From the NCBI GenBank assembly GCA_963854735.1, contig OY978102.1, forward strand, positions 806,001-870,000: a stretch of 64,000 bases of DNA, given 5' to 3'. The DNA is from Marvania coccoides (lineage: Eukaryota > Chlorophyta > Trebouxiophyceae > Chlorellales > Chlorellaceae). Each line of letters begins with the position of its first letter. Position 1 is the first letter of the stretch. The notes below the pieces were generated by a model. That model did no database searches, was not told the origin of the DNA, and saw nothing but the letters and a program-made list of their open reading frames with translations. The translations under genes and the position numbers were made by a program. Positions 33,819-43,593 of this stretch are shown here, piece by piece.

Positions 33819-34424
33819 ATGGCTGACAAGCCAAGAGCCAAGGTATTCATGCCCCCCGCAGTGTCTCGCACGCTGCTTTTCGCCGTAATCGCACTCGTGT
33901 ACACGCTGCGGTGGTCCCGAACAGAGAGCAATGGCGAAGCCGCATCAGAGGTGAGCTGCGTGGCTGGGTTCGCGGCGGGTTCATGTTTCACGAGTGATCA
34001 ATGACGCGAAGGGTGCATCCCACCGTCTCCACCTCTCCCAATCTCGCCCCCACCCCGACAATTAATCGTAATATGTTCATGCATGGTGCAGGAGCCGCTG
34101 AGCTGGCTGGGAAGAGCGACGCTCACGTTGGCACGCGGGCTGGATGTTGAGGACAGCGCCTGGCTGCCTCCCTTCTCAGAGCAGCGCCTGGCGTCGCTGG
34201 GGAAGCAGCCCGCCGATGCGGCGAGCTCCTCCCCACGCAGACTGTTGCGAGACAGGCGGCTGGGCCGCGGCAGGAGCGAGCCTTTCGACTCGGACGACGA
34301 CCTCAGCAGCCAGGGCCTCCGCTTTGAGCCCGACCAAGACCTGGACGTGGAGGAGCAGGAAGAGTTGCACTGGGAGTTGGTATTATCAGGAAAGGCGACG
34401 CCAAAAGGCAGGTACAACAATTGA
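33819..34424 (+). CDS. Small single-pass membrane protein, unrecognised
   Basis: Two exons (33819-33950 and 34092-34424) give 154 residues. One predicted membrane segment lies near residues 14-30 (SRTLLFAVIALVYTL), preceded by a basic N-terminus and followed by WLGRATLTLARGLDVED, an arginine-rich stretch and a strongly acidic tail (FDSDDDLSS, DLDVEEQEELHW). The splice GAG|GTGAGC ... GTGCAG|GAG keeps frame. I do not recognise the family; a mitochondrial inner-membrane or ER protein is possible. The start at 33819 is the ATG closest to the membrane segment; an upstream in-frame start at 33729 is non-ATG. Confidence 0.5.
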
Positions 34425-35619
34425 TGAGTTTTAGTGAGTTTTATAGCGTGTTGATACTTGTTCTTTCGCCGAGTTTTCCCCTCCTTCCGTTGGCTTAGGT
34501 CTTCAAAGCAAACTGAGAGCGTGTAGTTTTTTTTTCGTTTCCCATTCTAATGTGTGCTTTATATCCCATATGTTTCATTGCTTTTGAGAATTACTGTTTT
34601 AGGCTCGCCAGTGCAGCTACCGCGTAAATACTATTACGTAAATATATTACTCCCCTTTCTATTCGGTTTGTTTTAATAGTACTCTGCTTTTTCCCCAATC
34701 ACTATTATACCGCATCAACATCTTTGGGCAGTGTTGAACGAGCCACATTGGTGCCATGCAACCCCTGTAAGGAATGAGGCTTTCATCTCTCATAGATAGT
34801 AGACGATTGGGAGGAACATTCGCAGGAAGGGTTTAATTTCAGGGTCGGGCGGGGGTGGGGGAGAGTTACCGGTGAGTGAACGGGGTGGGCTTTCGATATA
34901 CAGTACTTAGAGATGGTTGTACGCTGATAGATAGCAGAATAACTCGCAGCCGATGTGGAGATGTGGCGGGATAGAATTCGAGGAAGAATTCGAAGTTTTC
35001 TACGTTTGCAAGCGGCTAATTTGAATTTAATTTATGGCGTTAACGTTGTCTGGGCGCTGCTAATTTCGCCATGAGGAGGCGGAGGCAGCAGAGATGCAAG
35101 GGCGGTTACATACATACATTACAAGGGTTTTAAGTCCGCACAAAAAGGCAACAAAGGCCCCATAGCAGACTGGCACTTAAGTGCAAGCAGAAGTAATAAT
35201 TGAATGGAAAAAAATATATTGAAATTGTAATAAGAAAAGAAAAACAAACGGTTAATGATTGGCGGCGAATTAATGCAAAAATGTGCAAATTCACGGCAAG
35301 GATAGTACTTATCGTGCTTATTTTGTAAAGCTTGGCTACTTGTTGCAATAAATAGTTGCTACTACGGCCTCGCCAGCCTGACACCAGTGCGAGTCTTCAA
35401 TTCTCAAGGAATTTTCATGCCGAAAGGGAGAGCGCCAGCAGAGCGGGCCATGCTTTTAAGTGCATGCACCGTCCCACTTAGTAGAGGGGGAAAAATGCTT
35501 GCGCATTGTGCTTGACGCTGTGAATCACAAAAAATATACCTTTCTTTTTGAAAATCATTAAGAACATGCATAAAATAAAACAATTCATATCCTGCACTAT
35601 TAATTATCTAGAGCGCAAT
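34425..35619. other. Intergenic region with one retroelement 3' end
   Basis: About 1.2 kb with no supported gene between the convergent genes ending at 34424 and 35620. It contains the family B retroelement end at 35107-35165 and otherwise AT-rich unique-looking DNA. Confidence 0.5.
35107..35165 (-). repeat. Dispersed retroelement 3' end (family B), second copy
   Basis: Minus strand reads GGGGCCTTTGTTGCC, TTTTTGTGCGGACTT, AAAACCCTTGTAA, then (TGTA)n. It differs from the copy at 28138-28200 by a few bases and small indels, as expected for independent insertions of one family. Confidence 0.65.
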
Positions 35620-36935
35620 TTACGTGCTCATGGTGGCCAATACTTGATGCCGATGTGCCGCGACAATCTCCCTCTCCATAAACTCCCTCGCCACCGTCGC
35701 CAGGTCATCAGAGTCCTCCCACAGGTTCCTCCACACGCACAGGTCAGCGCTCAGCCGGGGGCTCACCACCCGCGAGCTGAAAGACTCGAAAGTTATTGGC
35801 CCAGAATATTCCGCTGCAGCCAGCGCCCGAAACAGCCCGGTGAAGTCAACGGAGCCGCTGCCGAGGTAGCCGCGGTGGGATTCGCCAATATGGACATAGG
35901 CCAAGCTGTCGCCGGCTGTTGTGACGGCTGCAGCCATCGACGGTTCCTGCAATTATTAAAGGAAATAAGGAAATTTGCAACATAACAAGTTTCGGACTAA
36001 CTGAAGACGAAATAAACACCAGAAACTAGCCGGCATTGGCATTAATAATAAAATCGGTACCTCAATGTTCATGTGGAAGGTATCCAGGTGAATTTTCAGG
36101 TTTTCGTGGCCGACGTCACTCAAAAATTCCATAGCCTGCGCTGTGGTGTTTAGCAGGTTGCTCTCGTACCGGTTGATCACCTCCGCACACAGCACGACCC
36201 CCAGATCCTCTGCCTCGGCTGCGATGCGGCGCAGAGCCGCCACAGCGTTGCTGCGGCCCTCTAAAGTTGGCGGACCTGCACGGTAAAAAAGAAAAGAGCT
36301 TTAAACCAAAGTGAATGGTTGAAAATTATATTAAAGTGCAGGGAATTGGGGCTCTTGCCTGGATACTTGGCGATGGCGGAGTAAATCGGGCCGCACAGGT
36401 AGTGGGCGCCAAAAGAATGGGCAGTGTGAAGGGCAGTTCTCAGCAAGGCCTCCCCCGCTGCAGCGCACTCTGGGTCGGCGCTGCTGACGTCCGCGTCCAG
36501 CCGGAGCCCCAGGGAGGCCGACGCGGCGATGCCGTGGTCTAATAAGAGGCTTTTAGTCATGGCACCGTCCACGCTCTCGGGTTCAAGCAGCGGGACTGCA
36601 TGGTTAAAATTATTATTTAATGGTGGGAGAAGAACGAGCGGGTGTGATGTGAGGGTGGTTGGATGAGAAGTAGTACCATGCAGCAATTTAATGAAAGAGA
36701 GAGACACACCTTCTATGAGGGAGTAACTGTTCCTTGCGGCGCCCGAGATTGCAACTTCAGCAGCTGCTCTGTCCCAGGCTCCAGAGAACACCAGGGCGTG
36801 GACCCCTAGTGGGTTTGATGGGGAGGAGTTGTGGGCCGCAGCGGAGGCGCGCACGGTGCGAGGCAGCGATCTACAGGTGCCAAACATACTTTGAGGTGTA
36901 ATCTCAGCGCCAGCAGGCCTGGTGCAAGCAGACAT
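35620..36935 (-). CDS. D-tagatose 3-epimerase-like sugar isomerase/epimerase (TIM barrel)
   Basis: Four exons (36935-36710, 36595-36359, 36275-36061, 35946-35620) give 334 residues in frame. The fold is the xylose-isomerase-like TIM barrel of ketose 3-epimerases. The metal-binding set is visible: Glu in LCAEVINRYE, Asp in KIHLDTFHMNIE, His in AYVHIGESHRG and Glu in GPITFESFSS. Also typical are SYSLIEVPLL at the start of the barrel and GAHYLCGPIYSA. The first 45 residues are a Ser/Arg/Ala-rich leader, suggesting plastid targeting. Substrate is unknown; a role on rare ketoses or sugar phosphates is inferred. Intron 2 has a GC donor (CCAG|GCAAGA). The ATG at 36935 is the first in frame. Confidence 0.88.
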
Positions 36936-38369
36936 CACGGCTGAAGATTTTTTGGTGCAATTACTTGAATCCCAGCTACAAAGAGATGAAGGTGTCGGAG
37001 GAGTTTTTATTGGGGGTCTGCATCCTCCCGCCAATTTTTCGTGCTAAATAAAAACACGTACAAATATTGCGACATGGTATTATTATACGGCTTCTGATTA
37101 AAGCGATTGACGGGCAGGTGGGCCCTTTTAATAATTTATTTCAGATCAGTTCTCTTCAAAATCAAAATAAATAATACAAATAAATAAATAAATTCTTGGC
37201 TCCCACCCTATGCTTTGAAGGCAGCTACCCACACATCGGGTATTGGGCGCTGCGACCTGCCTGAAGGCAGCCGTCTGTGTCGCTGCCAACTGCACAGCAT
37301 CTGGAGTTCTAGTCTGTTTAAAATATTTTCTCGCTGTTTTTAACGCAGAAACTGGTGCGCCTGGCAGCCATGATTCTCATCGGGACTGTTCGCTCAGGGG
37401 CGCCTCTACCCCTGCCACCACCCCCCTTCCTCCTGAGCTGAGAGTGCCTTCCACCGCCATTGCCGTCGTTGCTGAGCCCAGGCTGCTGCGCCTACCGTCG
37501 TCGCAGCCGAAGCCGGAGCCACTGGTACCTCTGCTCTCGCCATCTCACCACGCCCCTCCTGAGCTTCGCTCTCGGGTGGCTGGTCATTGTCGCCACATTC
37601 AGCGTCATCCCGGCGTGCTCTCTTCTGGCTTCGGCCATCCGCTTTGTCCACCTGGCCATCATCGTCGTGGTACACGCCACAGGTTATGCGCTCGAATGCG
37701 TGGACTTAGGGGCAGGCACGCTTTGTGGCGACTGAGGCGGCGACGACAGCCCCAGCACATAAAGCACGCCTGAAAGCCAATGAAGCGCATAGCTGGATTT
37801 CTTTGATTTCTTGCGCGCACACTCTGTCAAAAATCGCGCCTTAATTGTCTTGAAAGTGTGCTGTGCTTCTGAAAACAAAGATGAGTGTTTTTCAAATAAA
37901 GGGAAAATTCAATTCTGTGAGCTGACAGACAAAACTCGGCATGCCCGTGTTTTTTGCCGGCAAAATTATTCAAGTAGTTGTTAAAAAATGGATATAAACT
38001 CGATAGAAAAGGTGCTGGGTGCAGCGGCTGCAGAGACCCCCAAACCACTTATGTTCTAATACAATTATTTCCAGAACAAAATAGGATCCTGCTTGGCATA
38101 CGGCTCGCTGCAAAGCAATGTTAATTTGGATGCTTTGAGGGAGATCGGAAAGGAGGGAAACCCGGCGGGGGTGAAACCGCATCGGCCTTGCATGGAAAAG
38201 TATAAGAAAAGAAAAATGTACGCCAGCTTTTTGTAGCCCGGTACCGTTGCATGGCGAGCCGCTTGGTTTCCCTTTCCTCGGCGAACTTATTTAATAATAA
38301 CGAGCTCAGTGCGTGCGAAAAGAGGCCCGAATTTGAGGAAAGCGAACTTTGGTCTATATATATAGGTAT
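36936..38369. other. Intergenic region with one weak ORF
   Basis: No confident gene. A frame from about 37460 (non-ATG) to 37735 encodes two possible membrane helices (LLSFALGWLVIVATFSVIPA and AIRFVHLAIIVVV), with an ATG-started segment in the same frame at 37370 broken by a stop before it. It could be a short membrane protein with an unseen splice, or chance. The rest is AT-rich. Confidence 0.3.
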
Positions 38370-38481
38370 ACATACATACATACATACATACATACATACA
38401 TACATACATACATACATACATACATACATACATACATACATACATACATACATACATACATACATACATACATACATACAT
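38370..38481. repeat. (CATA)n microsatellite, about 27 units
   Basis: An uninterrupted CATA/TGTA tetranucleotide array of about 110 bp. Family B retroelement ends at 28138, 35107 and 38700 terminate in short (TGTA)n runs, so this array may be an expanded retroelement tail. Confidence 0.95.
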
Positions 38482-38699
38482 TTCCTTCCTTTTTCTTCTA
38501 AAAACACCGGGGGGTGTAAATTTCTGGACCAATTATATATTTTTAACTCTTTATACTTTGCCCACATGATAAGACTCGGGTTCTTTGATTGTGGTATACT
38601 CGATAGGTCAGGGACGATGGCACATGGGTAGGCACCGGCACCTACTATGCGTCCTCCGCTTGGGCAGTGTTCCTCGTGGTATATTGAGAAAGTGAAAAA

Positions 38700-38717
38700 A
38701 TACATACATACATTACA
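38700..38717 (-). repeat. Very short family B retroelement tail
   Basis: TACATACATACATTACAG, i.e. minus-strand CTGTAA plus (TGTA)n, the same junction as at 28138 and 35107 but without the conserved upstream block. It may be an extremely 5'-truncated insertion. Confidence 0.4.
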
Positions 38718-38930
38718 GTTGAAGAGATCATGCTTACAAACTAACTGATCAGCTTTAAACAACTGGGGAAACAGCAGGGATCATGGCATCTATTGGGGCA
38801 TAGCAAGAAAGGGCATAGCAAGAAAGGGACGTTGCCATAAAGGGAGTGTGAATTCAAAACGGCCCTTACCCTGGTCAAATTTGCTTTTTATTCTCAGGAT
38901 GGACTAAGGGATGGACGGTACGGCCCCCCT

Positions 38931-40283
38931 TTTGGAGGTTTGGAGGTTTGGAGGTTTTACATATGGTTGTAACGTCTACTACCAAGGTTGGTGCAAGCCG
39001 ACGTGCCACTCACCCCGCCACAGTAAGGCGGAGTACCCCCTTCCATCCGTGGGATCAACCTCAGGTACTGGGGGCGTACGGATACAGCATTACGCCGATA
39101 CCGCACCGTCGCCCACAATGTAAGACTCTGGCCCCTGTCTTCCTGAGTCCCCCACCGGCGCGACCGACATGAATAAAAGAAAGAGGAAAAAAAAATTTGG
39201 GGAAAGCAGGACTCTCCGGACGGCAAACGGCCCGTCCGGTTTGGGGTTCGCGCTTGGGCAATGCTGGCCCGCCCAGCACCCCTCCCATCTACAGCGGTCA
39301 CTCAACCCCTGGCTTAAGGGTTTATGGTGTACTACCCGGTGTGCTCACTGGAAATGTGGCACCCGCCATTTGTACCCGTCCGATAGAGACTACGATACCA
39401 CGGGGAAGTGAAGCATCCGACGTCGCAGTGCAGTAAACAACCAAAGTTTACGCACTGGCAGCTACAATGAGCTAACTAGTAGGGAGCGCGAACCACCGCA
39501 TGTGCAAGCATAATATATTAAATAAATCACCATATTGTAAAATTTCTTCATCTTCGTAATCTTGACTCTCTCTCGCTCCTTGTGCTCTCTTTATTCGCCG
39601 CCTGTACGCCCTCCAGGTGCGCCCGCACCAGGGCTGCCACCTGGGTGAGGTCTGCCTCCGCCATTTCCAGCAGGCTCCTAGTCGTTGGCGCCGCTGCCAA
39701 CGCTGTGGCCGCCTGCGCCCGCTCTTGATGCAGCGCGGAGCAGGTGCGCAAGATGTGCGATTCGTGGTGCGGGCCTGGCTGCGCGCACAGGGGGCACACG
39801 GCTGGTGGGTGCCAGACTCCACTCTCCCCCACCCTTGGGACTCGGATCCATTGCACTCCTAGCCGGAAACGCGACAGCGCTGCTCTGTCCGCTCTCGGCA
39901 AGAGTGCCTGCAATACCGTCCCTTCCGCACTCTGCAGGTGGCGGTGGGGCACGTAGTCCTCCGCGGAGAGCGGTGTAGGGTACCAGGTGTCGAGATAAGT
40001 GCTAAGCTGCAAACTTGCCGACCCCGTCAGTGCTGCCAGCCATTTCCCCTCGGCATTGGTGCGCAGCAGTCCTGACGCGTCGTCATGGAGGGAGCCATTG
40101 GCGCGCATCACGCCGAACTCCCTTAGCATTGCGCGCGCCTCTGCCGCCCAGCACGGTGGCCACGCCGCCCTTGGCTCCGCCACCGGCAACCCAACCGCCG
40201 CCGCCGCCGCTGCTGTCACCTCCGCGGCAGCCCGCGTCGCCAGCTCGCCCTTCTCCATCTCCTCGCTGGCCAGAAACGCCTAG
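38931..40283 (-). mobile_element. 5'-truncated non-LTR retrotransposon (family A): RT C-terminal end plus 3' UTR
   Basis: Read on the minus strand, the element has the end of an ORF2-type protein (40279-39548), about 600 bp of 3' UTR, and a 3' tail of tandem AAACCTCC units at 38931-38955. The 3' UTR is repeated with apparent identity at 47526-48161, and its last 200 bp recur in diverged form at 40392-40591 and 41522-41812. A single-stranded 3' UTR, a short tandem tail and loss of everything 5' of the RT C-terminus are the hallmarks of a LINE that stopped reverse transcription early. The upstream boundary is approximate. Confidence 0.8.
39548..40279 (-). pseudogene. LINE ORF2 C-terminal fragment with zinc-knuckle-like domain
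   Basis: About 243 codons, stop at 39548; a TAG immediately precedes 40279, so there is no complete protein. The distal part resembles the end of LINE ORF2 proteins: ALSRFRLGVQWIRVPR followed by CPLCAQPGPHHESHILRTC, a C-x2-C-x7-H-x4-C arrangement like the zf-RVT module. The catalytic reverse-transcriptase and endonuclease domains are missing, so it cannot move on its own. Confidence 0.7.
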
Positions 40284-40391
40284 AAGTGCCGCTGCGCGGC
40301 ACAAGTCTTAACATTATCCCTCCTAAAATTGTCAGAGTCCCTACCGTGCCTGTTTTGTGCATGTATTTTGCTGCTCTGCACCTGTTTTCCT

Positions 40392-40591
40392 GTGTCGGTC
40401 GCGCCGTCGGGGACTCGGGGGCAGGGGCCAAAGCCCAGAACTGAGGTTGATCCGGCGGATGGAAGGGGGGCTCTGCCTTACTGTGGCGGGGTTTGTGGCA
40501 AGTCGACTTGCGGTTCTCTATAGGGGTAACCTCGGTAGTAGACGTCAAACCATCTGTAAAACCTCAAACCTCAAACCTCCTCGCGCCAAAA
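40392..40591 (+). mobile_element. LINE family A 3' end, diverged copy, plus strand
   Basis: Shares GTCGGTCGCGCC, GAGGTTGATCC.CGGATGGAAG, CCTTACTGTGGCGGGGT and GGTAGTAGACGT with the reverse complement of 38931-39180, and ends in tandem AAACCTC units. It points away from the element on its left, so these are two separate insertions, not one inverted element: both retain a 3' terminus. Confidence 0.7.
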
Positions 40592-41108
40592 ATTCATTTG
40601 TATTGAAGCTCTTGAGAGGTGAATTTTAGGAAGCCGCAACGCAAGAGCCAGACAGGGTATCCCCGAGCCTTGAGGAAGCTCTGGCGATCCGCAGAGCGGC
40701 CCATTGTCCCAAGCCCTCGCTGGCTACGTCTCCAGCGGGTATCGCATTTGATGGCGAGGGCGAAAATATGGGTTTTAAAGCTCAGAGAAGAGAGGTTCGA
40801 CAGAACAGTCCTTTGCAGGGAAATAGGCGCCGTGCATGCTAAAAATGCGAGCCCCAACATAGTTTTTGTTTCGGAGGTGGAACAAAAAATTAATTTCAAC
40901 GCCCGTCACAGCATCATTTGCTGTCCGTTTTTTTCCAGCTGGATCCCTGATGTCTGTAGACGTGTGCAGAGAGCTCAAATGAGTTTAAACGTTTGCTGGG
41001 AGGGCCGTGGAATCGGTTTGAACGAAGTGTTCTTTTGCAATTTCAGGTTATGCCGTATGCAGACGGCGTATGCAGGTGTTTTCGCGTGCATACGTGGTTT
41101 TTCGGTTG
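40592..41108. other. Region upstream of the permuted tRNA, no gene recognised
   Basis: An open frame runs 40619-41116 on the plus strand but has no recognisable motif, and its end overlaps the tRNA 3' half. GC content is lower than in real exons here. The last 25 bp (GTGGTTTTTCGGTTG at the end) form the leader of the permuted tRNA. Confidence 0.4.
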
Positions 41109-41201
41109 TGCGATAGGCCGAGGGTTCGATTCCTTCCAACTCCAAGAATACAGCCGGATGCATCTGGGGTTGTAGCTCAGGGGTAGAGCGATCGCTTCGC
41201 A
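41109..41201 (+). tRNA. Circularly permuted tRNA-Ala (anticodon CGC): 3' half upstream of 5' half
   Basis: The 3' half is first. 41109-41144 gives U38, anticodon-stem strand GCGAT, variable loop AGGCC, T-arm GAGGG-TTCGATT-CCTTC, acceptor strand CAACTCC and discriminator A. A 21-nt spacer (41145-41165) follows. The 5' half, 41166-41201, gives acceptor GGGGTTG, TA, D-arm GCTC-AGGGGTA-GAGC, G26, anticodon-stem strand ATCGC and loop TTCGCA. Joining A37 (41201) to U38 (41109) makes a normal cloverleaf: 7-bp acceptor, 5-bp anticodon stem ATCGC/GCGAT, 7-nt loop TTCGCAT, 5-bp T-stem. The acceptor has G3-U70, the alanine identity pair. A perfect B box (GGTTCGATTCC) lies upstream of the A box (TAGCTCAGGGG), and a T7 Pol III terminator follows the 5' half. 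Maturation should need circularisation and spacer removal, as known for permuted tRNAs in red and prasinophyte algae. Confidence 0.9.
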
Positions 41202-41204
41202 GGC

Positions 41205-41211
41205 TTTTTTT
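41205..41211 (+). terminator. Pol III T7 terminator of the permuted tRNA
   Basis: Seven consecutive T residues start three bases after the 5' half (A37). Termination after the 5' half, with nothing resembling a 3' half downstream, supports transcription of the permuted order. Confidence 0.8.
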
Positions 41212-41226
41212 GGCACCTTGGGATCT

Positions 41227-41262
41227 GGGGTTGTAGCTCAGGGGTAGAGCGATCGCTTCGCA
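41227..41262 (+). pseudogene. Tandem duplicate of the tRNA-Ala 5' half with its own T8 tract
   Basis: A 61-bp unit covering the 5' half, poly-T and the GGCACCTTGGGA spacer is duplicated (5' halves at 41166 and 41227, T tracts at 41205-41211 and 41265-41272). The second copy has no adjacent 3' half, so it cannot make a tRNA by itself unless the first terminator is read through. Confidence 0.8.
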
Positions 41263-41272
41263 GGTTTTTTTT

Positions 41273-41521
41273 GGCACCTTGGGAACTTTCAGGCTGCAAG
41301 GATGTAGCTAGCAAGGTTATTTGGGGCGGTTTTTCGATCGCCGAAATTTTTGTGCACTTTCTTCCCCGTATGTCACACGGCGATTCCGGTGGCTACGAGG
41401 GGTGAATTTGGTTTAGATGCATGCACTAGACGCTTCCAGTTTTTGATTATCGAGGAAAAACCAAAAAAAATATCACAGCTTGCCAAACCAATCTCCATCT
41501 TCGATGTAAAGTTTTTTTTTT
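41273..41521. other. Unassigned spacer after the tRNA locus
   Basis: About 250 bp of AT-rich sequence with no recognised gene, ending in a poly-T run next to a LINE end. Confidence 0.4.
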
Positions 41522-41812
41522 TGTGAGGTTGATCCGGCGGATGGAAGGGGGGCTCAGCCTTACTGTGGCGAGGTTTGTGGCACGTCGACTTGCGGTTCTC
41601 TATAGGGGCGAACCAAAACCTGCAAACCTGTAAACCTGCAAACCTGCAAACTTAGTTTGAAACTAAACAATTTAACCAAAACCTGCAAACCTGTAAACCT
41701 CCAAACCTGCAAACCTCGCGAAGGTAACGTCTCCAACCCACGGTACCAACTTCGGTAGTAGACGTTACACCAATATGCAAAACCTGAAACCTGAAACCTG
41801 TGGGACATTATC
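41522..41812 (+). mobile_element. LINE family A 3' end with long AAACCTG tail
   Basis: Begins GAGGTTGATCCGGCGGATGG as in the copy at 40392-40591, then a long run of AAACCTG/AAACCTC/AAACTTA units (41626-41717) interrupted by a second GGTAGTAGACGT-like block and a second short AAACCTG run ending near 41800. The doubled tail may record two successive insertions into the same site. Confidence 0.65.
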
Positions 41813-41830
41813 GGCCCGCGCAACCGCACA

Positions 41831-43224
41831 TAAAATTCATACATCGCTCATTGCAGATTAATGCGCCGTTCACACCCTTGGCACGTTTTACATAATTCAA
41901 ACAGGCGGCACTGAATTTCCCTTGTCCTGACATTTCTCAAAGACGTCGCTCCTTCTCCCCCTCCTCTGCGACCTCAAACAGCGCCGCAGCTGCGGCGCAC
42001 TCGGCGGACTCGGCGGACTGGAGTCTCTCTCAGAGGCATGGCTAGTGGTACCCGTCAGGTGGCGCCCTTCTAGGTGAGGATGAAGGGGTGCAGCAGAGAA
42101 ATGACGGTGCCGGCTCCAACAAGGGGGGCCTGCTACTGGCGCGCGCGCGCGCACTTTGCAGACCGCCTCAGATGCAGCCTCCCGAGTGGCGCTGCCCACC
42201 TCTTCTCGGGTGTGGCCTTGAGGAGGCGGCGGCGGCGGCGGCGGCGAAAGCGAGCCTGGCCCGAGGTTTAAGTCCCGAGTGCTGTCGGCAGCACCGACAC
42301 AGGCGCAGGCGCGGGACGACGGCAGCGATGCAGCCGTCAATGCATCTTCCTGGGTCAGCACCGTGGTGAGTACAAAACAACGGAGGATTTTGCGTTGTTT
42401 GGTTTGACTTTTTTTAATTATAATTCGCACATTTTTTAACTCTGGGCGCAATTCCCGCATCGCTGAAGTTATTTGAGGCCGTTCCGCCGTATTTGGAAAT
42501 TCCCGGGCCCATCCCACCGTCGCACAATTGCGGCAAATGTTGGTGAGAGTGGAGCATTACGCCGTGGGCCAGCTATGGCATATGATGAGGGGGGCCTAGT
42601 TGTGGGGCTGCCCAAGGGCATTGTCTCGGCGGCAGGCAGGGTCTTTAGGAAGTACAGCAAGCCATTCCAGCGGTGGCCTCGTGTTTTCGCTATCAGACCC
42701 ATTTTTTGCATTTATTTTGCTGCGCACCTTTTGGTTACGTCTCTGCACATAGTTTAGCTCTCTGATTGTGTGTCGGTGGGTGTGAGGGGTGTGATTTTTG
42801 GCTGACAGTCGAAAATTCAATAGTTTTGTAATCATTACACCATTTACGGACTGGTTTGATAGCCAGGCATGCAGCAGTGACCAGTAAACATATAGATAGT
42901 GTACATGCAGCAAGAAAGAGTAGGATGATGGTGGCTGGGCCGCACAAGCGGGGAGCTGGCGGTCTGATGGTCTGCGGCGCGCTTGGCTGGGGGTGGGTGA
43001 GGGGTGCAGGGTTGGTTTCATACATTGTCATGCCTGTAAATTGAAGCCCGTGGCTTCGTCAGCATGGTCTTCTGGCGCCAGAATAGTGCTGAAAGATGAG
43101 GCCGTCATGGCTGGCCAGCGCCTGGCCTGCGACCCTGAGCGCGAGCGCAGTGCAAGATGCGATTTAATTGTTCAAATTGCAACAAACACCGGCGCTCCAG
43201 CTCCCTTGTGAATTTCGGAGAAGA
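41831..43224. other. Accessory region without a supported gene
   Basis: Contains GC-rich segments (42060-42363 with a CG-rich (GGC)n run, and 42960-43210) and several short frames, none with recognisable motifs. The stretch 42640-42760 (CATTTATTTTGCTGCGCACC) resembles part of the LINE end near 40360, suggesting another old insertion. Coding status is unresolved. Confidence 0.35.
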
Positions 43225-43593
43225 CTAACCTTGAAAGAAAATTGAGCCGACTCGATTTCATCTCCCGCTCTCCCAGATTGATCTCCCAGATTTATAATTT
43301 TTTCAAGGTGAGCAACGTGTTTATTCCGGGCTGTCCCTCTGCTGCATGCTTTGAAAAATTGGGGGGAGGGCTGCTTTTAAAAGAGTCCTTTTTCAAAAGT
43401 CTTTGATGCTGCCGCCCTCTGCAGGTATTTGTCGCGGACTGCAGCATTAAAAGAGAGAGGTAAGCCCCGGTTGAAGCGGCATGGGTCTGCTGCCTCTTTG
43501 CTGCATAATAAAAGTGAAGGGGGAAATTCTAAATTATAACCGCCTATCTCGTGCCTCTCGACCTACGCAGATTATTTTCGCCTTGGACGAACC

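Noticed and set aside
37243..37773. 176-codon plus-strand frame
   Set aside because: Non-ATG start and Pro/His/Arg-rich shadow composition; the other frame at 37460 with possible membrane helices is only weakly better and is recorded as uncertain.
38370..38481. CRISPR or satellite array
   Set aside because: Plain tetranucleotide microsatellite with no spacers.
38121..38762. Long minus-strand frame through the CATA array
   Set aside because: Its middle is a translated tetranucleotide repeat (CMYVCMYV...), which stays open in every frame; not a protein.
38931..40591. Single LINE with 5' inversion (twin priming)
   Set aside because: Both oppositely oriented parts carry their own 3' UTR and tandem tail, which twin priming does not produce.
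40619..41116. 165-codon open frame just before the tRNA
   Set aside because: No recognisable motif or splice pattern, composition unlike neighbouring exons, and it overlaps the tRNA 3' half.
41109..41262. Two unrelated tRNA fragments lying near each other
   Set aside because: The 3' and 5' parts complement each other in acceptor (including G3-U70) and anticodon stems with exact lengths; chance pairing of 12 bp is very unlikely.
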